Source: Mortierella sp. BCC40632
Lineage: Eukaryota; Mortierellomycota; Mortierellomycetes; Mortierellales; Mortierellaceae
Length of the DNA stretch: 64,000 bases
Assembly: GCA_011634665.1 (NCBI GenBank)
Contig: WAEK01000001.1
Span: forward strand, 3,284,001-3,348,000
Reading direction: 5' to 3'
The notes under the pieces were generated by a model. That model was not told the DNA's origin and searched no databases. It was given only the letters and a program-made list of their open reading frames with translations. This document shows positions 12,484 to 28,518 of the stretch, one piece after another. Each line of letters starts with the position of its first letter. Position 1 is the first letter of the stretch. A program made the position numbers and the translations under genes.

Positions 12484-15400
12484 CTAGTTGTTAAAGTTCG
12501 AAAATCCCCTCTCGCCTGATTCCTCGTCTTCATCATCACCATCCATGCCGTCAGCGCTTTCGCTCTCGTTCCGTTGGGATCCACCATCTTCATAATTCCG
12601 GAACAGCTCCTTCACAATCTGGCAATCTTCTAATTGATCTGCTGACTTGAACAATGTCAACATGCCAGGAGGTAATTGACTCTCGCAAGCCTGAACACGC
12701 TCTCGCCAGATATCCTGAGCCGTCTTGGAAGATGAGATCGAAAAAGGAGACGTAGGTGACCGAGATGGGGAGGTTGCAAGTGGGTGCGCGGGACTAGTCG
12801 ACAGATTCAATGAAGCGGCAGTGGTCGTAGAAACAGCGGCGGCACTGGTAGTGCATGTTGTTGCTGAGAGCAAAGCTCCTGAGCTGACATGGGTCACTGT
12901 ACTGGTAAAGCTGCTACTCATCATGACCGAAGTAGTGGTTCCCCACATGTGAGGTCCTGTCGTCACAGAGGGCAGGGCTCCTCGCAGACTGTTGCTCTGG
13001 CTCAACATCGAAGTCTTAGCGTTAGGCACCATTACTGGCGTCAGTAACGGAGACTGATTCGTGAAAGACGATGCGGTGGACCCGGACGATGTAGTGCGAG
13101 TTCGTGCTCTAGTTTCGACTGGAGCTATGCTGGGCATGAATGCGTCTCCAGTGGTCGAAACATAGGTATGTTGCTGATGTTGGAATAGCACTTGGGAACT
13201 GTCCTGGTCGTCAAAAACATCCTTGGGATGGTTAATTGGAGTCGTCAATCCAGCGGACATACCTGCCTTGGTCAGGGGAATGTCAACTGCTACAGGAGGT
13301 ACTGTCGGAAATGGGTATCCATTCCCCTCAACCAGGGGTGAGCTCGGCGTTAAGCTGCCTGAACGGCTTCGCCCACCGTAACTAACACTCAGTCCAGCGC
13401 TTCCACTATTGACATTATTTCCACTACCCTTCTTAGGTGTGCGCTTGAGAGCCGATCCCAGGACAGAGCTCGTCATGGATCTGACTGTTGCCATAATAGG
13501 ACGACCATGCCCATATTGTCGCGGCGATCCATTTGGCGACCCACCTAGCCACGGACTGTTAGGCTCTCCCTCCAATGGTGGTGGGGTCATTGGTCGGCTT
13601 GGATCAAGCTTTGGCGTCAGGGGCCCACCATGGAACTCTAATCGTCCTAGATGCAGATCTGGGCGAGTTGTCCTGATAGGTGCAGTCTGGGGAGTCTGCT
13701 TCTGTGTCCCTTCCTCCGATGATTCTGTTGGACCAGGTGGCGGTGACGAGCCTCCCTGAACTGGGTCCTCCGCCTCGTTCGTGTTCTCTGGCCCAATCGT
13801 ACTTGTGGTGCTACCCCGCCGACTAAAGAGCCCTCCCAATCCTGAGGTTACAGCGCTCAATGGTGCCTTTGGGATGAGCAGTGAGGTAAACGAGCGACTT
13901 CGCGAGGTTGGTGTTTTTGGGTGATGGGTGCTTTCTTTCATCAGCCTATCGGAAGTAATGTCACGAATGAAGATCTTGCATATCTGATTCGGGTACTTAA
14001 TGGCCATCGCCGTATAGCTGAAATGGGCCGAGTCGGGCACACAAAAAGCTGTAGGTTAGTTTCTCTAGAGCGGTGCTAGCATGTCAAAAAAAAAAAAAAA
14101 AAAAAAAAAAAATGGACACATGTATTAAGAGGGAAAAAAAGAAAAGAAGGAAGGGATCTCACATACATTTCCATATCGATCTCGCCGCTGTCACCAACTA
14201 GGATGAACTTGCGTTCAGGAAAATCTGATAAGATCTCTTGGATAGATTGGCGCTTGTTCTGTCCAGGCGTCTTGAAGTACGTCTTCAAGACACTATCGTG
14301 CAGTCTGAGATGAGCAGAGCCTGGCGGAAACATATGCGTGTGAAAAAACTCGAGCAAACTAGGGATCAGCTGCCATGGCGAGTTGGAGACATAATGGATC
14401 GCTGCTCCTTGATTCCACCAATGCTTATAGACCCGGGCCATGCCCTCCACCTCTTGCATGTCCTTCAAGAATGTGTTTCTGAGAATGGTCCTTGCACCAG
14501 CCAAAACGTTTGTCTCCTTGATTGTGTCATCAATATCCGATATCACGGATATTCCCTCAGGTTCGATGAGATTGACAATACCATGGCTGGGATGTCGCAT
14601 ATCCTGATGGTGAGCATGTAACCGCAGGAAACGTGGATTACCCTCGCCTTCAAAGTTGCATTCTCTGTAAGCTTCAACTTGCCCATGACCTACTCTTAAT
14701 GTACCCTCAAAATGACCACCAGGTCGAGAGGAAACCTGAATGGTTGGAGATTTGCCAAATCCAAGGTCCTCAATACGCGTCATACTCTGAGTCAGCATGC
14801 TCTCTCCTGACAGTGCTCGGGCAGCAGGCGGTCTTGTAACTGTCTCGTCTCCAGAGAGATCTGACAAATCGCTGCTGACCCCAATACTAAGCTGATGCTG
14901 TTGGTGAGGATGCAGAGGCGCTGGTAACTTGAGGGAATCTTCCGAGCTATTGTTGCTGCTATGCATCATAACCCCTGGTCTGTACTTTTTGATTGCTACT
15001 TTGAGTAGGGCTGCTCCCTTTCCCAGTCGTCCAGACAGCCGGCTCTCGGGCTCGGTCCTTGAAGATGATATTTCGTCGCCAAACAAGAGTCTCTGGTCCT
15101 TGGCTGCAATAGAAGTGTCCTCGCCGTTGGATGTCATACCGTCGCTTTCGTCCTCACGGTTTTCCAGGCTCTGCGCAGTTTCCTGCAGTCTATGCTGCTC
15201 CACTCGCTCCATCTCCAGAGCGCGCCGTACATGGTCCGGGAAACTTGGCTTTAGTGCAGCCACAGAAGCATGCTCCAGCTGTGGGATACTACCAAGGATG
15301 GAGCCGTGACTATGACTGTGATCTGAGCCTCTTTCCAATGCTTCCAGAAACTGCTCGCGGTTGTCTTCCAATGACTTACGGACGTATTCCTTTTCCTGAG

Positions 15401-17404
15401 CAACCTCTGCTTCGGAGATGGCGCCTTCGGTCGTTTCCAGATCTTGGAGGAGCATGTCAACAGCTGGGTCGTAGTTTTCCGAATCGCCAGCTAATTCCAT
15501 ATGAGTTGTCGAGGCTAGTCCAACGCACTGGACCGAGAACTGCGCACCAGTTGTATTGCTGGCCAGGAACATCCCAAAGCGAGATTCGAGGGTCTCATAA
15601 ACCTTGTTGTCCTTAGTGACACCTGCAATCTTGCGCGCCATACCTTTTTACCAGATGGAAGAAGAAGATAGAAAAGTGTGAGCCAGACAGCATTGCCACC
15701 CCATTTGTCATGCCTACAAGACCATGGACACGTTGTCCATCGAATCGAGCACAAACACCCACAACGTGAGAAGGGTTCTGCATGAACGATGGAAGGGGGC
15801 GTGGAAAACTAGAATGTGCAAACTCCTGTGATTCGACCAATCACTCGAGAGCCGCGCAAATAAAAAAAAAAAAAAAAGGGCTCCTTCTCCTCCTCCTCCT
15901 TCTCATCCTCATCCTTTAGCAGTAGGTTATCGTCAACATATGTAATGCCTTTGGCCGAGCTCGAAGGCAAATGCGCAGGGCAGACAAATAGTAAGAGCCA
16001 AGGACAGGAAAGAAGAAAAATGAAAGAGAGGAAGAACGGCAAAAGGTCGGTGCTGATGTACAATCAATGTGAATGGATAGCTTGGAAGAGGGAGGACTTA
16101 CTCATGACAAGCCTTGTTCTCCGGTTGGATCGTTTAGAGAAGGCCCATCCGCGCACGCGGATATTCCAATCGCGTGGATCTTTTGAGCCTAGCAACGAAG
16201 CGCGCAATGCAATGAAGCAATGCAAATTAGAGAAAGAAAGGAAAAGGATATTCCATCAAGAGGGATGGGAAGCAATCAGTTAGCAACCAATGTAAAAATG
16301 CGTAGTATGTCTTTTGTGCTCAGATTCATTCGGTCCCTTTGACACGCCTTAGCTCCCAACGTATGGATGCCCAGCAGCACAGGACCATTGGGATCTTTGC
16401 TCACGCCGGGACAAAAGAGTGCTCTCGGTTGCACTCCAGCTCTGTTCAAGGTTAACCACAGGATATATATATCCGGTGCTCTCGCTCAGAGTACATGGCA
16501 ACCGAGCTGGTTTCAGCAGAGGAGAGGATTTACAAGACAAGCGAGTCCGTCGTCCATCAAACTTCTCCACCTAGTTCACAGGGTTGCCTGGACATGGGGA
16601 TCCTCCGAAATTGCAATCGCACGAGACTGATTAAACTTTGGATAAACCATTCGGCCTCGATTAAACTGTACCTGATCGGGAGTGTCTTGTTGCATATGTT
16701 GGAAAGACAAGACAGTGTTGGGCTACGTCCTCCTGGGCCGGGGAGGATCCTACGACATCCGCACCAGCTGTTTCGGCCGATGCCAAAGTCGCAGCAGCTG
16801 CCGCTGCTGCTGCTACCGTAGCATTTTCTGTGTTGGCTTGGCTCCCACGACGAGACTGGCTCACATTGTCCTTGGGATGAGCGCCTGTGGGCATCCAAAA
16901 GGTAGCTCCGCTATACTCGGGCCCTGTAGACTGCCCTACACTCGAGTTTGATTGTTTTGGCCTTTGTGCAGTAATGACCACAGGGGAGAGAAGCGCTGCA
17001 GGCGCAAGAGGCTGCACAGGTGATGAAGATGAGGATGAGGAACATGACGATGAGACTGCTATGCTAGCCTTGCTCGAGGGTGCTGTGCAAAAGGTTGTCG
17101 TTACTGATAATGAAGATGCTGCCGGCCGGGGCAATGATGAGGGCAAGAGTGGGGCTACTCCTGCCGCTGCTGGGGGTGGAGTCAAGGCTGGAATCTGCTG
17201 AGGAAGGGACATGGCTGACTCCATGGCCTGGTTCCGGTGATGCTGGAATACGGCCGCGGATCGTGGAGGCATGGTCGGCGACCGCATGGCTGGCGGAGTC
17301 TGGGTTGGAGAATGGTGTTGGTCAATAAGATGGTGACAGCTTAGTCTCCGGGGGAGAACCATGGTGTCGCCCTTACTGGTTGCCGATGAGCAGAAGTCCG
17401 ACAT
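12484..17404 (-). CDS. APP1: App1-type phosphatidate phosphatase
   Basis: Four exons (17404-16672, 16188-16102, 15643-14167, 14017-12484) sum to 3831 bases, or 1276 residues, with all phases consistent. Residues 1-244 are Ser/Ala/Pro-rich and look disordered. Exon 2 starts the conserved N-terminal region (DWNIRVRGWAFSKRSNRRTR). The catalytic App1 domain includes SDIDDTIKETNVLAG near residues 640-655, the haloacid dehalogenase-type DxDxT, then HYVSNSPWQL and FILVGDSGEIDMEIY. The last exon, after IYTAMAIKYPNQICKIFIRD, is a long Ser/Thr/Pro-rich tail. App1 proteins remove phosphate from phosphatidic acid to make diacylglycerol at cortical actin patches. At the third intron a GTATGT donor gives the conserved MEIYTAMA; using the downstream GTGAGA breaks the frame. 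The ATG at 17404 is the least certain point. Confidence 0.88.
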
Positions 17405-19133
17405 TTATGTGAGGAGTGAATAGCTAAAGTGTCAAAGACTCTGGACTCTGGACTCTGGACTCTAGTTGATAAAGCAAGGCAAGGTTGGGTATGGACGAGC
17501 AGGAGAGAGAGGCGTGAACAGAGACGGAGAGAGACTAAAAAGAGTACGACTGGGCTTTAAGTCGACGGAGTGAATGGGAGTAAGGCGTGGTACAGCACAG
17601 GATTGACTAAAGCATAAAAGCGATGCAAGGGCTGATGAAATGCCAGGATGCGGTCGGCAATGTGTCTGAACAGAGATGTAGAGTAGAGAGATGTAAGCCA
17701 GGGCAAAGTAAAGGATGTGGGGGCTCAGGGGTGAAGACGCAGGATGAGAGAGGAGTGAGGCATGTAGAGATGAAGAAGAGAGGAAGAGAGAAGAGAAAGG
17801 GGGGAGAGTGATGCAATCGAAAATGTGATAGTGAACAAAAAAGCGGAATTCGATGAAGATGCGGATCGAGATGCGATCAGATGCAAGACAAGAATCGTGC
17901 AGACAGAGCAAGCAAGTGGCAAAGGAGGTAAAGGTGAACAAAATGTCTTCACTCAGCGCTCTCTGTCGCCCCTTTTGTCCGTTGAGTTCATTTGGAGCGC
18001 GCCTGCCTGCTAGAAATGGAAGGCTACGTGTGCTTGTGCTCTCCTCACCTTGCCGCCGTCTCGGACACACACGCAGCCCAGCCCAGCCCAGCCCAGCCCA
18101 GGGCCCTTATTGTGTCCCCATCCGTCGCACGCGATCTGGGCCCCCCTACTCCCACTCTTGTCTCTTGTCTTTCTTTCTTCTCTCTTTCTCTCTCTTTCTT
18201 TCCCTCTATCTCTATCTCTATCTCTATCTCTATCTCTGCTCCGCATTACATACGCATGCACGCAATGTACGCCTGCTCGGCCCGCTTGCAATTGCATCTC
18301 AGCAGCACGCACGAGGACCCGGACGTCTCCTGAGACAGGATTCCAGGACATGCACACGATCAGCTGCACCAGGCCATCCACACGGGGCGCCAAGCCTTGC
18401 GCGTCCTTCCATTTTCTCCCTCTCCCAGCGCTGGGTCACTCCTCCATGGAGCTCTGGCGGCTTCCCTTTGAGCCGCCACTCTTGAGTGACCGACTGTCTG
18501 TATGTCCAGCCCTTATAACTTCTCTAACTTGCCCCTTGATGTCCCCATCCACTCACCACAACTTTAGAATCTTCCACATCAAATAAAAACAAGGGGAGAG
18601 GTTGTTCCTGACTCGTTCCACTTCCAGACATGCACAATACACACCCTTGTCTTGCCTGTCGGCTCAGGGAGGAGAGAGCACATTGACCACATGTGAGATC
18701 CTCGGGCTCTGCGGCACCTCGACTATGAATCCTCGCTCACTGTCAGAAGTGAGACCACAGCTCTCTGTGGGAATGAGAGATTACCATCACACCACTTATC
18801 TCCCTCCTCCAAAAAAGAATCCTGTCTTTGGAACGCCCTCTCTTCCTGGGAACAAGAGGGACCTGACCTAGATGGCTTTGTCTCTTCAAAGCCGGATTTT
18901 CATCCACCGCATGCACCTCCACAGATTCATAGATCGGGACGACAAAGGGTGTTTTAAATCCGCGCATACCCATTCATTTGGATTCTGTGTTTGTTCCCTC
19001 TGTCCCTCTGTGAAGAGCCCCCTCATGTTTAATGAATGATAATTCCCCCTCTGTTTTCTTTAATGTACGGAATATGAATCTCAGCAATGAGGAAAGCCAA
19101 GGTCAAAAAAAAAAAAAAAAAAGATATCTATGA
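17405..19133. other. Intergenic region with simple tandem repeats
   Basis: No gene recognised. It probably contains the App1 promoter and leader at the left and the Cdc5 3' end at the right. It has three small tandem arrays: GGACTCTG repeated three to four times near 17441-17463, CCCAG repeated about five times near 18077-18100, and TCTCTA repeated about five times near 18206-18238. Confidence 0.5.
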
Positions 19134-22190
<3,057 letters not shown>

Positions 22191-22344
22191 GTCGAACAAA
22201 AAGATGGCTACTATTCCAAGTCTTTGGACTGGAATATAGTCAAGGATGAAAGAAAGAAAGAAAGAAATCCACGTCACGGTATTATTGACGTATATTTTAC
22301 AGGAAAATTAAATAGTATTAAGAATTTGACCATTCAACTAGCAA

Positions 22345-22416
22345 GGTCTACTGGCCCAATGGAAAGGCGTCTGACTACGAATCAGGAGATTGCAGGTTCG
22401 ACCCCTGCGTAGATCA
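22345..22416 (+). tRNA. tRNA-Arg (anticodon ACG)
   Basis: The acceptor stem GGTCTAC pairs with GTAGATC (one G-T pair). The anticodon stem TCTGA/TCAGG brackets the loop CTACGAA, giving anticodon ACG for CGN arginine codons. The T arm GCAGG-TTCGACC-CCTGC is perfect, and the discriminator base is A. There is no intron. A box (TGGCCCAATGG) and B box (GGTTCGACC) are present. A short T run after 22420 is a likely Pol III terminator. Confidence 0.95.
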
Positions 22417-22468
22417 TTATCTTTTTGCCTTGGACGATTTTTTTCAAAAAAAAATTAACCGTCGTACG

Positions 22469-22594
22469 GGGACAAAGCTAAACTTCGGGACTCCCGAACG
22501 TTAGTTATCGTTCGGGACTGTCATTTTGCCACTTAAAATTCGGGACCCACAACCTCTTAAAATTCGGGATTGCGGTCGCTTAAAATTCGGGCTG
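22469..22594 (+). repeat. Left terminal inverted repeat of the hAT-type element
   Basis: 126 bases, identical by eye to the reverse complement of 23067-23192. It contains three spaced copies of CTTAAAATTCGGG and an inner palindrome-like stretch (CCCGAACGTTAG...CTAACG-type on the partner arm). Identity ends sharply after GGGCTG. Confidence 0.93.
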
Positions 22595-23066
22595 CCACGT
22601 CATAAAATTCGGGATTGTAAACTTCGGGAGCAATTTACATCTTTCGTGTCTACGTGTTCTTGCTTTCGTTATTTTTTTTTTTTACGCGGGTTTCCTGCGA
22701 TGCTCTGGCTGCCAGTGCGACGTTGTGCACTCCCAGGGTGATAGTGCAGGTCCCAGGTAACGATTATGGGCTCTCAAACAAAAAAGTAACGGACAAAACA
22801 AACAAAAAAAAAAACAAATAAATAAATAAAAAAAAAAAAACAACAACAACAACACTGTGAAGAATAAACCAAAAAAGAAGACTAAAAAGCCATCAACCGA
22901 TGGGTTTAGAAGCGAAAGATAGGCTAGGAGGTTGGAGAGACGCAGGTTAAAAAAAACTAGCAACCCATTGATGGACTCTGTTAGGCGAGGCGAGCCACAG
23001 GAGGAGCTGAGAAAGGTATTAGTGGTGCGAGTTACCGACCCTCGATCCCGAATTTTAAATTTTGGC

Positions 23067-23192
23067 CAGCCCGAATTTTAAGCGACCGCAATCCCGAATT
23101 TTAAGAGGTTGTGGGTCCCGAATTTTAAGTGGCAAAATGACAGTCCCGAACGATAACTAACGTTCGGGAGTCCCGAAGTTTAGCTTTGTCCC
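23067..23192 (-). repeat. Right terminal inverted repeat of the hAT-type element
   Basis: The mirror of the left repeat, ending GCTTTGTCCC and followed at once by the target duplication GTCGTACG. Outside the duplication the two flanks differ, which defines the borders. Confidence 0.93.
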
Positions 23193-23239
23193 GTCGTACG
23201 GTATGGCGATTACTATCCGACGTACCGGGTGCTGCAGGC

Positions 23240-23541
23240 TCCAGGAATCAACATGGAGGTTTTATTTTGGTATGGACCGATAGAGATAGCTATTTTATAC
23301 AGGATATCAAAATTCTGGGAGCCGAGACCCCAGGTTGAGGGACCTATGAGTACCCGCAGAGGGAGGATCTGCAACTAAGGCAATGGGTCCAAGGGGTCCG
23401 GAGACTTCTTCTAATATGAAATTCGGTAACAATACACAATATAAAGATCACTATGTCCTGGACTCGGGACATCCTAAAACCTTCATTGTAAAGAGAGTTT
23501 CTTTATACAGAATGCCACTATATAGAGAGTCGACTGTAGTT
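23240..23541. mobile_element. Possible eroded end of a pogo/Tc1-type transposon
   Basis: Read from the minus strand, the stretch ending at 23541 begins with CTACAGTCGACTCTC, followed by alternating TATATAG and TTCTGTATAAAG motifs. This resembles the terminal sequence of pogo/Tc1-mariner elements, which insert at TA. A weak related pattern (GATAGAGATAG then TTTATACAGG) occurs near 23280-23305 in the opposite sense. No transposase and no clear second terminus were seen. Confidence 0.25.
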
Positions 23542-23943
23542 TCCCTGATACAAACTTAGTTTAGGAGAAGGAGAGAGCCGTGTGCATGACTGAGTTGAGG
23601 GAAAATGTTATCCGTGCTTTTTGAGTTTCCTGACATATCTCTGGAACAAAATAGTACACCCCGTTATTGTTGTTGGTAGCAAATAGCAAGGTGTTAGTAA
23701 AAGGGGACTAGGATAACAAGAAATCCAGAAGAGTTTATGATGAAAAAAAGAAAAAAAAAAATCCTAGTGGCCTTGAGAAGGAGAATAGTCCTAGTACATG
23801 ATCCACTCCTCAGTATATTTCACATCTACATTGACTGTGGTAACAAGCCCTGGGGGCGAACGATAAATACTGGTTTAATCATTTGATAGAAAAGTAGATA
23901 CATATTGCACACGTTCTCAGTATGGATGATCCTAAGCCTTCTC
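23542..23943. other. Intergenic, downstream of the kinase gene
   Basis: About 400 bases between the putative transposon relic and the kinase stop codon. I see only a short A-rich run near 23744-23761 and probable 3' untranslated sequence of the minus-strand kinase. Confidence 0.4.
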
Positions 23944-26256
<2,313 letters not shown>

Positions 26257-26610
26257 GACGAGTAGGGATGCGGATGAATACGGCGGGCGGAGCAATTGTA
26301 ATGGAATGGGGAAGGAAGAGAAGGAGAGAAAGAGAAAGAGTGAGGCGAGGGTGAGACTGCGACAGTATGTCCCGAGGCACACAAAGGCGCGTCTGTGTTG
26401 TGTCTCCTCCCATGAATTGGTCCACACAGCCCTCGAAAAAAAGAAGCGTGACGTTCTTCTCGAAGGCACAGCCTGTCTGTCTGTGGTCAGGTCAGGTCTT
26501 TGCCTTTTTTTTTTTTTTTCTGTCTCTCCTCTTTTTTCTTTTCCCTTCTCGGTCTCTCTTCGACCGACTCACGCAAGCCTCCAAGTCAGCCTCCTCCCTG
26601 CAACCCAGCT

Positions 26611-28295
26611 ATGGATCCAGGCCCTTCTGCCACCGTCTCGCTGGGGACTTCTGTCTGGAATGTCTTCAATGCCATACTGCCGCTAGCACCACCGCCAAAC
26701 TCATCGTCCGAGTATGGATACTTCCTCGCTCTTGAAAAGACCCCATCCATCATCCTCTTTGGCAAAGCTATCGCTGTCGCTTTTGTCCTGCAATTCGTCT
26801 TGCTCTACACTACTTGGCTCTTCGCTCCCTCACTCTCCAGGAACCGTCGAGGACTCGCCTGGACATTGACCTTTTATTGTTCTTTGGCACTTCTCGCTCT
26901 TTGTGCCATCGATATCGGAAACCTGCGGACGACATTCTTCACTGGTCTGGGTCTGGATCAGGAGTCACTCAGACTAAAGGATGCAGGTGCAACTTTGTTC
27001 TCTCAGTGGACGCCCGCCTTTTACTCCTGGGCCCTGAATCTCGCCAGGTCGTCCTCTCAGGATGTTGCTACGATCACTTCTTCTACAACTATTTCAGCCG
27101 CACTCCAGGAATCATTCTCGCTTTCCGCAAGTACTGGCTTGGCAATGGTCAGGGCGATCATCTTGGAGCCAACGCTAAGAAGAGCGGCCTTTGCCGAAAC
27201 TTTGTATAGCTTTATCTCCTTGCCCATCTTCTCTTTGGCTCCTCTGAAGCCATCACAGCTCCATTCAGTGTCTGCTCCATACTATTTCGGAGGAGGAGGC
27301 CGTCTTTTCTTGTCGATGGAGAACTTTCCGCACGAAACTTGGGCTTCATCCATTTTAGCTGGCTACTTTGTTGGCTATTGTCTCGGCGATCTGGTCCTAG
27401 GTCTTATTCACTACAGGGAGCACATTGATCCAGCCTCAGGATGGGTTCACCACTTTGTGTATATCTGGCTCGTCTATCGACTGGCCATTTCCAAGCAATT
27501 CTCATACTTTCTTGTTTGCGGAGGCCCGCTGGAATGTAAGCAAGTTCGTACCTAATACTATCTCCTCTTCCTCCATCTCTTCGTTGGCATCGTGAGAGTA
27601 TGAAGATGTGGTTGGTGTTGTCGCCTCACAACTCTTTCAACAAAGGCTGACGAATCACAGTGCGCAAGGGGCACGCATGCCCCTTTCCAGGAGATTTTTT
27701 CGCCTTTGGTTCGCCCAATGGGACACTTGGTCGAGAGGAGAGGGACAACAAGGTGGGGAAGAAGGTGGCTGGATAGGCGCCAGCGTCGTGTCCACTCGTC
27801 TATCATTCTCATCCCTATCGAATTTTTTTCTTCTTTGCACATGTCAAACTAGTATCGACCGTCTTTTTAGCTAGTGGGCACATGTTCCCGAACCTTCGTG
27901 AGGACTTCTGGTTCCCGTTGTCCTTTTTTTTCTGCAGAATCGTTTTTGTCATCTTGATGGCTCACGAGATGATCTTCAACGTTGTAACACCACCAGGAGG
28001 AACCACAATCTATGTTCTTGCTCTTTTCATGCATCTCTACTGGTTCCATCTCTATATCCGTGGCCGCAAGCGTCGAGCATTGAGACAGAAGAAGGCGCTG
28101 GAGCAGGCGCAACAGAGGCTGGATCATCACCAAGAAGTGCTCGTTAACCGCTACGGGCATAAAGTTACGACGACGACAACCACTACAAAGATTGTTTCGG
28201 AAGAAGCTGCTGTGGCCTACTCGTCTTCCGTGACCAGACACGGCGAAGGAGCCTTCCAGTTGAGAGTCAAGAGCCAACAAAAACAGCACACATAA
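26611..28295 (+). CDS. TLC-domain (TRAM/LAG1/CLN8-type) membrane protein
   Basis: Two exons, 26611-27535 and 27871-28295, give 449 residues; the phase works (GAA T then CT AGT). Several hydrophobic helices are visible: FGKAIAVAFVLQFVLLYTTW, LAWTLTFYCSLALLALCAI, then AGYFVGYCLGDLVLGLIHY, HHFVYIWLVYRLAI, PLSFFFCRIVFVILMAHEMI and IYVLALFMHLYWFHLYIRG. The pairing of GYFVGYCLGDLVLG with a following GWVHHFVYIW is characteristic of TLC domains of the TLCD/TMEM136 type. The classic ceramide-synthase motif is not obvious, so I call the domain, not the enzyme. The C-terminus is a basic, Gln/Glu-rich cytosolic tail (RKRRALRQKKALEQAQQRLD). It is transcribed away from the kinase gene; their starts are about 350 bases apart, so they may share a promoter region. 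ER location is inferred from the family. Confidence 0.75.
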
Positions 28296-28439
28296 CAGAG
28301 GTTCTTGTGGATCTCTTAGCCTTTTTTGTCCTAGGAGAAACAATAACTGTTTTTATTCTTATTGCAGATACGCGAAGTCTTTTTTTTTTTTTTTTTTGTA
28401 TTCATATTGATTTTGTCATTACCAGTATTCTCAGTTTTG

Positions 28440-28518
<79 letters not shown>

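Larger units (their letters stand above)
22461..23200. mobile_element. Non-autonomous hAT-type element with 8-bp target duplication
   Basis: The element body is 22469-23192 (724 bases). It is bounded by two 126-base inverted repeats that match perfectly by eye, 22469-22594 and 23067-23192, starting GGGACAAAGC. The flanking 8 bases GTCGTACG occur at 22461-22468 and again at 23193-23200, a direct target-site duplication. Eight-base duplications are characteristic of the hAT superfamily. There is no transposase open frame inside: the centre is A-rich with an AACAAC run, so it would need an autonomous partner. The inverted repeats carry several copies of the motif CTTAAAATTCGGG, and related copies continue just inside each repeat, as expected for subterminal transposase-binding sites. 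It sits 53 bases downstream of the tRNA-Arg gene. Confidence 0.9.

Noticed and set aside
15880..15960. Acidic minus-strand frame (TYVDDNLLLKDEDEKEEEEK) as an extra App1 exon
   Set aside because: The neighbouring exons join in frame without it and give the conserved sequence; it lies within the intron 15644-16101.
12725..17201. Long plus-strand open frames across the App1 locus
   Set aside because: They are antisense shadows of well supported App1 exons with conserved catalytic motifs on the minus strand.
17462..18070. Minus-strand frame of 202 codons upstream of App1
   Set aside because: Ser/Leu-rich low complexity from C/T-rich leader DNA; no start context or homologous motif.
18077..18240. 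Clustered direct repeats (CCCAG and TCTCTA) considered as a CRISPR-like array
   Set aside because: Units are short and contiguous without spacers, and this is a eukaryotic sequence.
22682..22963. Hydrophobic minus-strand frame inside the hAT-type element
   Set aside because: It arises from A-rich plus-strand DNA and has no transposase motif (no hAT dimerisation region).
28379..28516. Poly-Phe frames in T tracts
   Set aside because: Pure translation of homopolymers; not coding.
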